Positions 46,406 to 53,941 of a DNA stretch of 64,000 nucleotides are shown here, piece by piece. Both the position numbers and the translations under genes were made by a program. The notes under the pieces are model-generated. The model was not told the origin of the DNA and ran no database searches. It saw nothing but the letters and a program-made list of their open reading frames with translations. Source of the DNA: Acidovorax sp. NCPPB 3576 (lineage in GTDB: Bacteria; Pseudomonadota; Gammaproteobacteria; Burkholderiales; Burkholderiaceae_C); assembly GCF_028473605.1 (NCBI RefSeq), contig NZ_CP097267.1, positions 4,766,501 to 4,830,500 of the forward strand, written 5' to 3'. Within the stretch, counting starts at the first letter, position 1; every line of letters starts with the position of its first letter.

Positions 46406-46572
46406 GTTCGTGTTTTCAGGGTTTGCGGCAGTCCGCTGGCATGGAGCCGCCCGCCCACCAGGGCGGCTCCATGCACGCCGCCACCCCAATGTCTCCCGCC
46501 AGTCATTGATGCAGCGCAAACACCGGGAAAAGCCAGCCGTTTTCCCTAACGGCCGGCCCCGGGGAGCCTTCC

Positions 46573-46578
46573 TATAAT
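46573..46578 (+). promoter_or_regulatory. consensus -10 box upstream of the dihaem cytochrome c gene
   Basis: A perfect TATAAT 43 bases before the ATG at 46621. No good -35 is present at 16-18 bases. Transcription would begin near 46585. Confidence 0.45.
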
Positions 46579-46620
46579 CAGCGGCTGGTTTCATCAAGCC
46601 CCCGATACATAGAGGACGTC

Positions 46621-47511
46621 ATGAGCGACACCCCCCACGAAGAAGCGCACACCGGCCCCATCAAGAACCCCAAGCAACTGCTGTTGACGGTCTTCTTTTC
46701 TTTTGTGGTCCCGATCTTCGCCATCATCGGGCTCGTGCTGTACGTGACCTCGGGCACCAAGCCGGCCGATGGCGCCGCCAACCCCGAACGGGCGCTGGCG
46801 GAACGCATCCAGAAGGTGGGCATGGTGGAAGTGCGCGATGCCAACCGCCCCCTGCGCCCCGGCGAGGAAGTCTTCAAGGGCCAGTGCGCCGCCTGCCATG
46901 CCACGGGCGCGGCGGGCGCCCCCAAGCTGGGTGACGCCGCGGCCTGGGGTCCGCGCATCAAGACCGGGTTCGAGGCGCTGGTGCATTCCGCCCTCGCCGG
47001 CAAGGGCGCGATGGCCCCGCAAGGCGGCGGCGAATTCAACGACACCGAAATCGCACGCGGCGTGGCCTACATGGCCAACGCGGCCGGTGCCAAGTTCGAA
47101 GAACCCGCCGCCCCTGCAGCCGCTGGCGCCTCCGGTGCCGCTGCCGCGGCTTCCGACCCCGCTGCGGCCCCCATGGCGGCTGCGGCACCCGCCTCCGCTG
47201 CACAGGCCGCCCCCGTAGCAGCCCCCGCCACGGCCGCTGCGCCTGCCGCCGCCCCCACGGCGACGGCCGCCGCCGGCGCTGGCGAAGCCCTGTACAAGCA
47301 GGCGTGCCAGGTGTGCCATGCCGCCGGCATTGCCGGTGCACCCAAGTTCGGCGACAAGGCCGCCTGGGCCGAGCGCCTGAAGGACGGCATCGACGGCATG
47401 ACGCGCATCGCCATCGCCGGCAAGGGCGCCATGCCACCCCGCGGCGGCACGCAGGCGTCGGACGCGGACATCCACGCGGCGGTCGAGTTCATGGCCAACG
47501 CGGCCAAGTAA
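46621..47511 (+). CDS. membrane-anchored dihaem cytochrome c (c5/class I type)
   Basis: 296 residues. One uncleaved N-terminal helix (LLTVFFSFVVPIFAIIGLVL) anchors two periplasmic cytochrome c domains. Haem sites: KGQCAACHATGAAGAPKLGD (first) and QACQVCHAAGIAGAPKFGDK (second). Each has a later GKGAMAPQGGG or GKGAMPPRGGT segment with the Met ligand. A 60-residue Ala/Pro linker joins them. The two domains look like an internal duplication of a c5-type domain. It would carry electrons in the respiratory chain. AGAGGA lies before the ATG, and a terminator follows at 47535. Confidence 0.93.
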   Translation: MSDTPHEEAHTGPIKNPKQLLLTVFFSFVVPIFAIIGLVLYVTSGTKPADGAANPERALAERIQKVGMVEVRDANRPLRPGEEVFKGQCAACHATGAAGAPKLGDAAAWGPRIKTGFEALVHSALAGKGAMAPQGGGEFNDTEIARGVAYMANAAGAKFEEPAAPAAAGASGAAAAASDPAAAPMAAAAPASAAQAAPVAAPATAAAPAAAPTATAAAGAGEALYKQACQVCHAAGIAGAPKFGDKAAWAERLKDGIDGMTRIAIAGKGAMPPRGGTQASDADIHAAVEFMANAAK

Positions 47512-47534
47512 GACGAGGCCCCCGACCCCCAGCA

Positions 47535-47561
47535 AAAAGCCGGTCATCGACCGGCTTTTTT
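47535..47561 (+). terminator. bidirectional rho-independent terminator after the cytochrome c gene
   Basis: AAAAGCCGGTC (47535-47545), loop ATC, GACCGGCTTTT (47549-47559), then TT. The A-run on the other side lets it serve the convergent minus-strand gene as well. Confidence 0.92.
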
Positions 47562-47628
47562 CGTTTCGGACAGGGTTACAAGGCCCTCGCCGCCGGGATA
47601 TCGCCCCGGCCCAGGGCACGGCGGCGGA

Positions 47629-48153
47629 TCAGACCCGGAACACCGACGGCTGCAGCACGTAGCCATAGCGCACTGGCAGATCGGCTGCCTGCACCGGCTG
47701 CGGGTCCCACTGCCCGGCCTCGACCGCCTGCGCGGCGGTTTCCATGTCCAGCGTGTGCGCCAGCCCCAGCACGGTGCCGTCGAACAGGTACAGGTGCCCG
47801 GCTTCGTCCAGCAGGCATTCGCGGGCGGTGGAGGCGCGGCCGGTGTGGGCGACCAGGCTGAAGTCCGGCTCGATGCGCCAGACCACCGGGGTGATCTCCA
47901 GCTCCACGTACACGCGCTGCGGGCCGTTCTGGAAGAACCAGCGCCCCTGGGCGTCGGCCTCGTAGTTGCGCTGGATGAAGTCGATGAGCTTGCCATGCGC
48001 CAGCAGCGAGCCTTTGGCCTGCGGGAACGGCCCCTGGGCCTGGGTGGCGTCGTCGCGCATGTACCAGCGGCCCCGCGCATCGAGCCCCAGCCAGCCGTAG
48101 CAGTCGGGAACGTTGGGCCACTTGGCGATGGCCTGTTTGACGATGTCATCCAT
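47629..48153 (-). CDS. conserved hypothetical protein (DUF2946-like), coupled to yheT
   Basis: 174 residues, cytoplasmic, with no signal or membrane helix. It opens MDDIVKQAIAKWPNVPDCYG and WLGLDARGRWYMRDDATQAQ, then GSLLAHGKLIDFIQRNYEAD, FFQNGPQRVYVELEITPVVW and DEAGHLYLFDGTVLGLAHTL. I recall this as a Comamonadaceae family (DUF2944/2946; number from memory, not checked) that sits after the YheT hydrolase. The ATG overlaps the yheT 3' end by 8 bases, so translation is coupled. Function unknown. Confidence 0.72.
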   Translation of the reverse strand: MDDIVKQAIAKWPNVPDCYGWLGLDARGRWYMRDDATQAQGPFPQAKGSLLAHGKLIDFIQRNYEADAQGRWFFQNGPQRVYVELEITPVVWRIEPDFSLVAHTGRASTARECLLDEAGHLYLFDGTVLGLAHTLDMETAAQAVEAGQWDPQPVQAADLPVRYGYVLQPSVFRV

Positions 48154-49222
48154 GGCGCGATGGTATCGAGGGGGCCTGCCCTGCCGCGTAGTCCGGTGCC
48201 CCGTGGGCCGCCAGCCAGCCGGCCACCTCGGCCGGCATGGCGCGCACGTGGCCCGGCAGGCGCCCCTGGGCGAAGCCGACGTGCCCGCCATGCGCGGGCT
48301 GCCACAGCGTGACGTGGGCGCCGGCCTGCCCGGCGCGCGGCAGGCTGGACGCCGGCACGAACGGATCGTTGCGCGCATTGACGGCCAGCGCCGGGATGCG
48401 GATGCGCGCCAGCAGCGGCTGGGCCGAGGCGCGGCGCCAGTAGTCGTCGGTGTCGCGAAAGCCGTGCAGCGGCGCGGTGAACACGTTGTCGAAGTCGTAC
48501 AGGTCGCGCGCGGCCAGCAGCGCCTGCCGGTCGAACAGGCCCGGGTGCTGGCGCAGCTTGGCCAGGGCCTTGGGCACCATGGTGCGCAGGAACATGCGCG
48601 TGTACACCTGCCGGTTGAAGCCCCGGCCGATGGCCGCCCCGCCTGCGGCCAGATCGAGCGGCGAACACACGGCCGCCACCGCATCGGCGCTGCGCGAGGC
48701 GCTGGCGCCGGCCTCGGCGGCCCAGCGCAGCAGCGCATTGCCGCCCAGCGACACGCCCACGGCCAGCAGCGGCGCGCGCGGGCCGGGCGTACCGTCGGCC
48801 CCGAGGGCGCCGTCGGCCTGCCGCTGCGCCAGGCGCGCCAGGATCCAGGCGATCTCCTCATGGTCGCCCGAGTGGTAGGCGCGCGGGGCCAGGTTGAGCT
48901 CGCCGCTGCAGCCGCGGAAATGCGGCACGGCGTAGGCCCAGCCGCGCTCGCGCGCCACGTCGGCGAAGGCCTCGGCATAGTGGCTGCGCGACGACCCCTC
49001 CAGTCCGTGGAACAGCACCAGCAGGGGCCGACCAGGATCGGCCTCCTGCCCGGCCCCTGCGGCCGGGTCCAGGAAGTCCACGTCCACGAAATCGCCGTCG
49101 GGTGCCGTCCAGCGCTCGCGCCGGTAGGCCGGGGGCGCGGCCAGCACGCGACGCGAGGCCAGCGCCGGCCAGATGGTCTGCAGGTGGCCGCCGGGCAACC
49201 AGCGAGGCGCTATATATTTCAT
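48146..49222 (-). CDS. yheT: YheT family alpha/beta hydrolase
   Basis: 358 residues. Seen: WLPGGHLQTIWPAL at the start, FVDVDFLDPA, PLLVLFHGLEGSSRSHYAEA (oxyanion region), YAVPHFRGCSGELNLAPRAY, nucleophile elbow LLAVGVSLGGNALLRWAAEA (GVSLGG), LAVNARNDPFVPASSLP (acid) and HGGHVGFAQG (His). This is the UPF0017/YheT carboxylesterase-like group; the natural substrate is unknown. The ATG (49222-49220) lies inside repeat copy C, so the first codons (MKYIAP) are repeat-derived. No ribosome site is seen before it; the leader is the repeat itself. Confidence 0.92.
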   Translation of the reverse strand: MKYIAPRWLPGGHLQTIWPALASRRVLAAPPAYRRERWTAPDGDFVDVDFLDPAAGAGQEADPGRPLLVLFHGLEGSSRSHYAEAFADVARERGWAYAVPHFRGCSGELNLAPRAYHSGDHEEIAWILARLAQRQADGALGADGTPGPRAPLLAVGVSLGGNALLRWAAEAGASASRSADAVAAVCSPLDLAAGGAAIGRGFNRQVYTRMFLRTMVPKALAKLRQHPGLFDRQALLAARDLYDFDNVFTAPLHGFRDTDDYWRRASAQPLLARIRIPALAVNARNDPFVPASSLPRAGQAGAHVTLWQPAHGGHVGFAQGRLPGHVRAMPAEVAGWLAAHGAPDYAAGQAPSIPSRHG

Positions 49223-49270
49223 AGCAACATGCCTTAGTCTTTATTGCGCTGGAGGGCTAAAAGGCTTGAA
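49208..49270 (+). repeat. dispersed palindromic repeat, copy C, over the yheT start codon
   Basis: CGCTATATATTTCATAGC, then ATGCCTTAG, then TTATTGCGCTGGAGGGC. On the minus strand the palindrome supplies the ATG and first codons of yheT. Confidence 0.82.
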
Positions 49271-49302
49271 GCCCATAGGCCGGCAACATGGCAGGCAGCG
49301 CC

Positions 49303-49773
49303 TCAATGCAGCACCGGCGGCGGCTGGCCGGGCGCCTGGGATTCGTGCAGGGTGCCGGGGCTGGCGTGGTGGGCCACCAGGCGCCAGCCGAGCGGGGTCT
49401 TGTGATAGACGTTGGTGGAGTGCACGATGGCCTCGCGCACTCCGCCGTCCAGCACCACCTCGACATGCTCGACCACGCTGTGCACCGCGCTGGCCATGGC
49501 CTGCACGCGGTGCACCTGGGCCGGCCGGGCGCGCAGGGTGCCGTGCTCGAACATGGCGCTGAAGGCGGCGCGGATGGCCGCGGCGCCCAGCAGGCGCGGG
49601 CCGCCGGGGTTGACGCAGACGATGTCGTCCTCTTCGGCCCAGCACGCCATCAGGCGCTCCAGGTTGCCCGTCTGCAGGGCTTCGTAGAAGGCGGCTTCGG
49701 TTTCGTCGGCGGAGCCGCCCAGGTTGGCGGCGCGGTAGGGGGAACGGGTCATGGCGCTGGTGTGGGCTGTCAT
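49303..49773 (-). CDS. nuclear transport factor 2 family (SnoaL/DUF4440-like) protein
   Basis: 156 residues from ATG 49773; ATG 49752 (MTRSPYRAAN) would remove seven. A cone-shaped NTF2 fold is suggested by SADETEAAFYEALQTGNLER, LMACWAEEDDIVCVNPGGPR, LLGAAAIRAAFSAMFEHGTL and the last strands HSTNVYHKTPLGWRLVAHHA. This layout is typical of the DUF4440 group, some of which are ketosteroid-isomerase-like. No reaction can be named. It is on the minus strand upstream of yheT (80 bases) and divergent from lemA. Confidence 0.88.
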   Translation of the reverse strand: MTAHTSAMTRSPYRAANLGGSADETEAAFYEALQTGNLERLMACWAEEDDIVCVNPGGPRLLGAAAIRAAFSAMFEHGTLRARPAQVHRVQAMASAVHSVVEHVEVVLDGGVREAIVHSTNVYHKTPLGWRLVAHHASPGTLHESQAPGQPPPVLH

Positions 49774-49914
49774 GCGGTGGCGCTATTGTCGGGGCTGGCG
49801 CGCGGCAGCGGTCGGCCCGGCGGACTACGCGGCCTCCCTGGCCCGCTGGGGCAGAATGCGCGAGCGCTGCCAGCCATTGGCACTGTCGCCTGCACCCGGC
49901 CCAGCGCACGCGCC

Positions 49915-50514
49915 ATGAAACGTCTTCTTGCCACCCTGGCCGCCGTCCTGGCCCTCTCAGGCTGCGGCTACAACGACTTCCAGCGCCTGGACGAGCAGTC
50001 CAAGGCCGCGTGGAGCGAGGTGCTCAACCAGTACCAGCGCCGCGCCGATCTGGTGCCCAACATCGTCGCCACCGTCAAGGGCGAGGCCGCCTTCGAACAG
50101 GACACGCTGACCAAGGTGGTCGAGGCCCGCGCCAAGGCCACCTCCATCCAGGTGACGCCCGAGACGCTGAACAACCCCGAGGCATTCAACAAGTTCCAGG
50201 CCGCGCAGGGCGAGCTGTCCGGCGCCCTCTCGCGCCTGATGGTGGTGGCCGAGCGCTACCCGCAGCTGCAGGCCAACCAGGCGTTCCGCGACCTGCGCGT
50301 GACGCTGGAGGGCACCGAAAACCGCATCACCGTGGCGCGCAACCGCTACATCCAGACGGTGCAGGAATACAACGTGCTCGCGCGCAGCTTCCCCACCAAC
50401 CTCACGGCCAAGGTGTTCAGCTACGACGCCAAACCCAGCTTCACCGTGCAGAACGAGGCGCAGATCTCCACCCCGCCGGCGGTGGACTTCTCCAAGCCGG
50501 CGTCCAGGCCCTGA
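49915..50514 (+). CDS. lemA: LemA family lipoprotein
   Basis: 199 residues. Signal and lipobox are MKRLLATLAAVLALSGCGYN. The helical bundle follows: DFQRLDEQSKAAWSEVLNQY, QRRADLVPNIVATVKGEAAF (the conserved RRADLIPNLV motif), EGTENRITVARNRYIQTVQE with YNVLARSFPTNLTAKVFSYD near the end. It would be an envelope lipoprotein. LemA genes commonly precede TPM-domain genes, and here two follow (50538 and 51491), so the three form an operon. The exact job is unknown. Confidence 0.95.
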   Translation: MKRLLATLAAVLALSGCGYNDFQRLDEQSKAAWSEVLNQYQRRADLVPNIVATVKGEAAFEQDTLTKVVEARAKATSIQVTPETLNNPEAFNKFQAAQGELSGALSRLMVVAERYPQLQANQAFRDLRVTLEGTENRITVARNRYIQTVQEYNVLARSFPTNLTAKVFSYDAKPSFTVQNEAQISTPPAVDFSKPASRP

Positions 50515-50537
50515 AGCCCCACATCTGAGTGCCCGAT

Positions 50538-51488
50538 ATGCCCCTGGCGCACGTCCGACTAGCGCTGATAGCTCTTTTTTTGATAGCAATCGGCTGTTTT
50601 GGCACGCCGGCCCAGGCGCAGCGCGCCGTGCCGGCGCTGACTGCGCGCGTGATCGACGAGACCGGCACGCTCAGCGCGGCCGACCGGCAGGCGCTGGAAA
50701 CGCGCCTGGCCGCCATCGAAAAGTCCCACGGCTCGCAGGTGGTGGTGCTGATGGTGCCCACCACCGCGCCCGAGGAACTGGCCGCGTTCGCCAACCGGGT
50801 CGGCAACGCCTGGAAGATCGGCCGCAAGGACGTGGGCGACGGCGTGCTGGTGCTGGTGGCCAAGGACGACCGCAAGATGCGCATCGAAGTGGCCAAGGCG
50901 CTGGAAGGGGCCATCCCCGACATCGCGGCCGCGCGCATCATCGACGGCGCCATGAAGCCGCGCTTTCGCGAGGGTGACTACGCAGGCGGCCTGTCCGCCG
51001 CGGTGAACCAGATCGGCGCGCGCATCGCCGGCGAATCGCTGCCCCTGCCCAGTGACACCAGCGAACGCGCGGCCCGGTCTGCGCCGGGCGTGGACTGGAC
51101 CGACCTCGCCATCTTCCTGTTCTTCGGCGTGATGGTGGGCGGCCCGGTGGCGCGCGGCATTTTCGGCAACCGCCTGGGCGGCCTGCTGCTGGGCGGCGGC
51201 GTGGGCGGGCTGGCGTTCCTGTTCACCACCAGCGTGCTGCTGGCCGGCGGCGCGGGGTTGATCGCGCTGATCTACACCTGGCTTTTCAGCGGCACCGGCC
51301 TGTCCCTGGGCGGGCGGCGCAGCGGCGGCGGCTTCGGGCCGGCCGGGGGGGCCGGCATCGGCACGTCCACCGGGGGCTTCGGCGGCTGGAGCGGTGGCAG
51401 TGGCGGCGGCAGCAGCAGCGACGGGGGTGGATTCAGCTCGGGCGGCGGCGGCGATTTTGGCGGCGGCGGCGCCTCGGGAGACTGGTGA
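50538..51488 (+). CDS. YgcG-type TPM domain membrane protein
   Basis: 316 residues from ATG 50538; a GTG at 50529 adds three. Signal peptide residues (LALIALFLIAIGCFGTPAQA) are followed by the TPM domain (about 25-160: ARVIDETGTLSAADRQALET; GSQVVVLMVPTTAPEELAAF; GVLVLVAKDDRKMRIEVAKA), one or two membrane helices and a Gly/Ser-rich tail (GGWSGGSGGGSSS) ending GGGGASGDW. TPM domains are often annotated as phosphatase-like; activity is not proven. The signal peptide region overlaps a possible fragment of the dispersed repeat (50563-50600). The next gene starts at or just after the stop. Confidence 0.92.
   Translation: MPLAHVRLALIALFLIAIGCFGTPAQAQRAVPALTARVIDETGTLSAADRQALETRLAAIEKSHGSQVVVLMVPTTAPEELAAFANRVGNAWKIGRKDVGDGVLVLVAKDDRKMRIEVAKALEGAIPDIAAARIIDGAMKPRFREGDYAGGLSAAVNQIGARIAGESLPLPSDTSERAARSAPGVDWTDLAIFLFFGVMVGGPVARGIFGNRLGGLLLGGGVGGLAFLFTTSVLLAGGAGLIALIYTWLFSGTGLSLGGRRSGGGFGPAGGAGIGTSTGGFGGWSGGSGGGSSSDGGGFSSGGGGDFGGGGASGDW
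50563..50600 (+). repeat. possible partial copy (H) of the dispersed palindromic repeat in a signal peptide
   Basis: GATAGCTCTTTTTTTGATAG followed by CAATCGGC resembles the palindrome core of copy B (CTACTTTTTTTATAGC). The downstream CCTTAG and TGCGC blocks are absent, so this may be chance; it encodes LIALFLIAIG. Confidence 0.25.
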
Positions 51489-51490
51489 CC

Positions 51491-52078
51491 ATGGCGAAGA
51501 ATTTGACGACTGGCCCTTCCTCGGCGTCCCCGTCTGCCCTGTCGCGCATCGCACGGCTCGTGCGGCACCGCTGGGTGGAAGGCCGCCTGCAACAGGCGCT
51601 GCCGCCCGACCTGCTGGAGCGCATCACGCGCCGCGTTGCGGCCAGCGAGCGCCGCCACACCGGGCAGATCCGCATCTGCGCCGAAGGCGGCCTGCCCACC
51701 AGCTACCTGTGGCGCGGCGCCAGCGCCCGCGAGCGCGCCGTCACCCTGTTCGGCAAGCTGCGCGTGTGGGACACCGAGCACAACAACGGCGTGCTCATCT
51801 ACCTGTTGCTGGCCGAGCAGGCCATCGAGATCGTGGCCGACCGGGGCCTGTCCCGCACCGTGCCGCCCGAGACCTGGCGCACCCTGGTCGCGCACATGGG
51901 CGAGGCCTTTCGCGCCGGCCGCTACGAGGATGGCCTGACGCAGGCGCTGGCGGAGGTGTCCGCGCTGCTGGCCGCGCGTTTCCCGGCAGGGACCGGGGAA
52001 GACGGCACGGTGGCCGGTGGACACAATGAACTGCCCGATGCGCCGGTGCTCGCGGGCGATGCGCTCCTGAAAGAGTAG
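51491..52078 (+). CDS. second TPM domain protein (cytoplasmic or membrane-associated)
   Basis: 195 residues from ATG 51491; GTG 51485 overlaps the preceding stop (GTGA). There is no signal peptide. Seen: LSRIARLVRHRWVEGRLQQA, RRVAASERRHTGQIRICAEG (E-x-x-HTGQIR, a TPM mark), AVTLFGKLRVWDTEHNNGVL, IYLLLAEQAIEIVADRGLSR and EAFRAGRYEDGLTQALAEVS. It matches the shorter TPM proteins found after YgcG-type genes. It is the third gene of the lemA operon. The effector-like genes begin 150 bases downstream. Confidence 0.9.
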   Translation: MAKNLTTGPSSASPSALSRIARLVRHRWVEGRLQQALPPDLLERITRRVAASERRHTGQIRICAEGGLPTSYLWRGASARERAVTLFGKLRVWDTEHNNGVLIYLLLAEQAIEIVADRGLSRTVPPETWRTLVAHMGEAFRAGRYEDGLTQALAEVSALLAARFPAGTGEDGTVAGGHNELPDAPVLAGDALLKE

Positions 52079-52126
52079 CCCCGGCCCGCGGCGCAGGCGT
52101 GCCGTGCCGGGCGCGCCCCCCGGGCC

Positions 52127-52151
52127 TTCGCAAACCCGGGCATCCCTGCGC
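52127..52151 (+). promoter_or_regulatory. imperfect PIP box upstream of the NEL-effector pair
   Basis: TTCGC (52127-52131), exactly 15 bases, TGCGC (52147-52151): one mismatch to TTCGB-N15-TTCGB. GACGAT (5 of 6 to YANNNT) lies 31 bases downstream at 52183. The ATG is 80 bases after the box. Confidence 0.45.
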
Positions 52152-52231
52152 GAGGGACCGGGAGCGTTTTCGCCGATGGACCGACGATCGCTGGCACCGT
52201 CCGCGTACCAGCGCGGCAGGAAAGGCGCCCC

Positions 52232-53920
52232 ATGGACCCCCTTCGACCTCCCAACCGCACCAGGCCGCGCGAGCACAGCCCAGAGATTGGCAACCACACC
52301 GGCACCCCTGCGCCGGCACGGCACGTGCGCGCCCGCACGGCGGGGCCGGGCGCGATCGGTACGCCCCCGCTATCGCCGCGCCGCCCCTCGGACGACCGGC
52401 ATGCCGCCGGGCCCTCCACGCTGCCGCCTCGCACCGCCGTCCCGCTGCACGCGATGCGCCCTCCCGTGCCCGGCACCGCCCTGCCGAGTTCTCCGCCGCC
52501 AGCGCTGTCAGAGCCGGAATCACCCGAATGCGACCTGGAGACCTGGGATGTCGAAGATCCCGAACGCCTGCAGGAAGAGCTGGCGGCACTGGGCATCCAT
52601 GGCCCGCTGGACCCCTCCCAGCTGTTGGCCCTGGTGGATCTGGCCGTGCAACGCCCGGAAGATGAAGACCGGCTCCGGCAAGCGGCCGCCGCCTTGGTCG
52701 CCCACCGGGGGGCCGGACGGGCGATGGCCGACCGGCTGGAGCCGCTGTGGCGACAGCATTGCCAGAGCCATCCTGCCGCGGCCCGCGTGATCGAAACCGC
52801 ACTGGGACCGGTGGGCACCTTCGCCGCCGTGGGGCCGGCCCCGGACGGAAGCGGCGATCCTGCCGCCCTCGAAGCAGACTTGGAGGCCTATCTGCAGACC
52901 GAACTGGAAGAAGACAGCGAGGACGGCGATGTGGAGGTCGATGTGGAACGCCTGGAAAAACCGCTGGGGCAACAGATCCACGCCTGGCTGGGCAATGCGG
53001 GCAACATGGGCCGTGCGATCGCCGCGCATTTCCAGGCCTTCGACGACGACCCGCAGGCGAGGGCCTTCGCCAGATTGCTGGAGCGCCTTCATCAGGAGGC
53101 TCTGCCCACGTTTTCTCCCGCGGCGCAACACCAGTTGATAGAGCAGGTGCGCACCGCCGCCATGATGATGGTGCGCGATCCCGGCCTGTGCCTCAACGTT
53201 TTCCTGGTCGCCCAGACGGCTCTGGGCGACTGCCGCGACAACCTGCTCGATGGCCTCTCCAAGGTGATGCTGGCCGTGCGCAGCCACCAAATGGTGCTGG
53301 GCGTGAGGATGGGCAAGATCGATGAGTCGAAGGCCCACCATTTGACGGGCCAGCGGTTTCGGCTTTCGCTGCTGGAGACCGCCACGAACCGCTTCATCGG
53401 CCGGCAAAAGGAACGTGCCGACTTCCCGCCCTGGAAGAAGAACTGGCTGGAAAAGGACGCCGTGGAAACCATGGTGCATGCCAAGGCCGCCTTGAAGACG
53501 GGCCTGAATCTCCCGCAGGACACGGCACAGGACCTGACGAGCCTGGACTTCAGCGTGCTGGAGCCGGCCGATATCGCCGCACTGCAAGCCGAGGTTCTGG
53601 AACAGGCGGCCGACCCCCAGGCCTACCACCAGTTCCTGATGAACGATGCGCCCTGGCGCGACAGCATGCAAGCGCTTCACCGGACCGCCTTCGACGCCAT
53701 CGACGCCATCCGGGATGAAAACCCCTACTACGAACTGCTCCCCCCGCGCGATAGCACCAGCGCCGCCGCGTTCGAGCACGCAGAAGTCGGCAACAAGATC
53801 TACGCCGCCTGGCAGTCCGCCGTGGAACAGCAGCTGGAGGCTCTGGCGGCTCGCGCAAGCGGGGCGCTGCCGCCGCGCCATCCTTCGACATCGGAAGCCG
53901 GGCCCTCGCGCGCCAGCTAG
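52232..53920 (+). CDS. NEL-type E3 ubiquitin ligase-like protein 1, putative type III effector without LRRs
   Basis: 562 residues with AGGAAAGG about 8 bases before the ATG. Residues 1-95 are Pro/Arg/Ser/Thr-rich and disordered with no Sec signal, as in type III effectors. Residues about 96-300 are helical and acidic (LQEELAALGIHGPLDPSQLL; TELEEDSEDGDVEVDVERLE). The C-terminal part fits the NEL fold of IpaH/SspH ligases: TALGDCRDNLLDGLSKVMLA with the CxD catalytic motif (C334, D336), HLTGQRFRLSLLETATNRFI, AVETMVHAKAALKTGLNLPQ, and PADIAALQAEVLEQ... then NDAPWRDSMQALHRTAFDAI. Leucine-rich repeats are absent, as I recall for RipAW of Ralstonia. It has a paralogue directly downstream. The NEL call is by eye. 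Confidence 0.7.
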   Translation: MDPLRPPNRTRPREHSPEIGNHTGTPAPARHVRARTAGPGAIGTPPLSPRRPSDDRHAAGPSTLPPRTAVPLHAMRPPVPGTALPSSPPPALSEPESPECDLETWDVEDPERLQEELAALGIHGPLDPSQLLALVDLAVQRPEDEDRLRQAAAALVAHRGAGRAMADRLEPLWRQHCQSHPAAARVIETALGPVGTFAAVGPAPDGSGDPAALEADLEAYLQTELEEDSEDGDVEVDVERLEKPLGQQIHAWLGNAGNMGRAIAAHFQAFDDDPQARAFARLLERLHQEALPTFSPAAQHQLIEQVRTAAMMMVRDPGLCLNVFLVAQTALGDCRDNLLDGLSKVMLAVRSHQMVLGVRMGKIDESKAHHLTGQRFRLSLLETATNRFIGRQKERADFPPWKKNWLEKDAVETMVHAKAALKTGLNLPQDTAQDLTSLDFSVLEPADIAALQAEVLEQAADPQAYHQFLMNDAPWRDSMQALHRTAFDAIDAIRDENPYYELLPPRDSTSAAAFEHAEVGNKIYAAWQSAVEQQLEALAARASGALPPRHPSTSEAGPSRAS

Positions 53921-53941
53921 CCGGCCAACCACCGCACTCCC

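Larger units (their letters stand above)
46309..46620. other. intergenic region between the efflux operon and cytochrome c
   Basis: 312 bases without a gene. It contains a strong hairpin at 46376-46405 and a perfect -10 box at 46573, both listed separately. The rest is high-GC sequence in which I see nothing else. Confidence 0.6.

Noticed and set aside
52169..52191. A second PIP-box candidate starting at TTCGC 52169
   Set aside because: The partner half-site is absent at 15 or 16 bases (CGCTG found).
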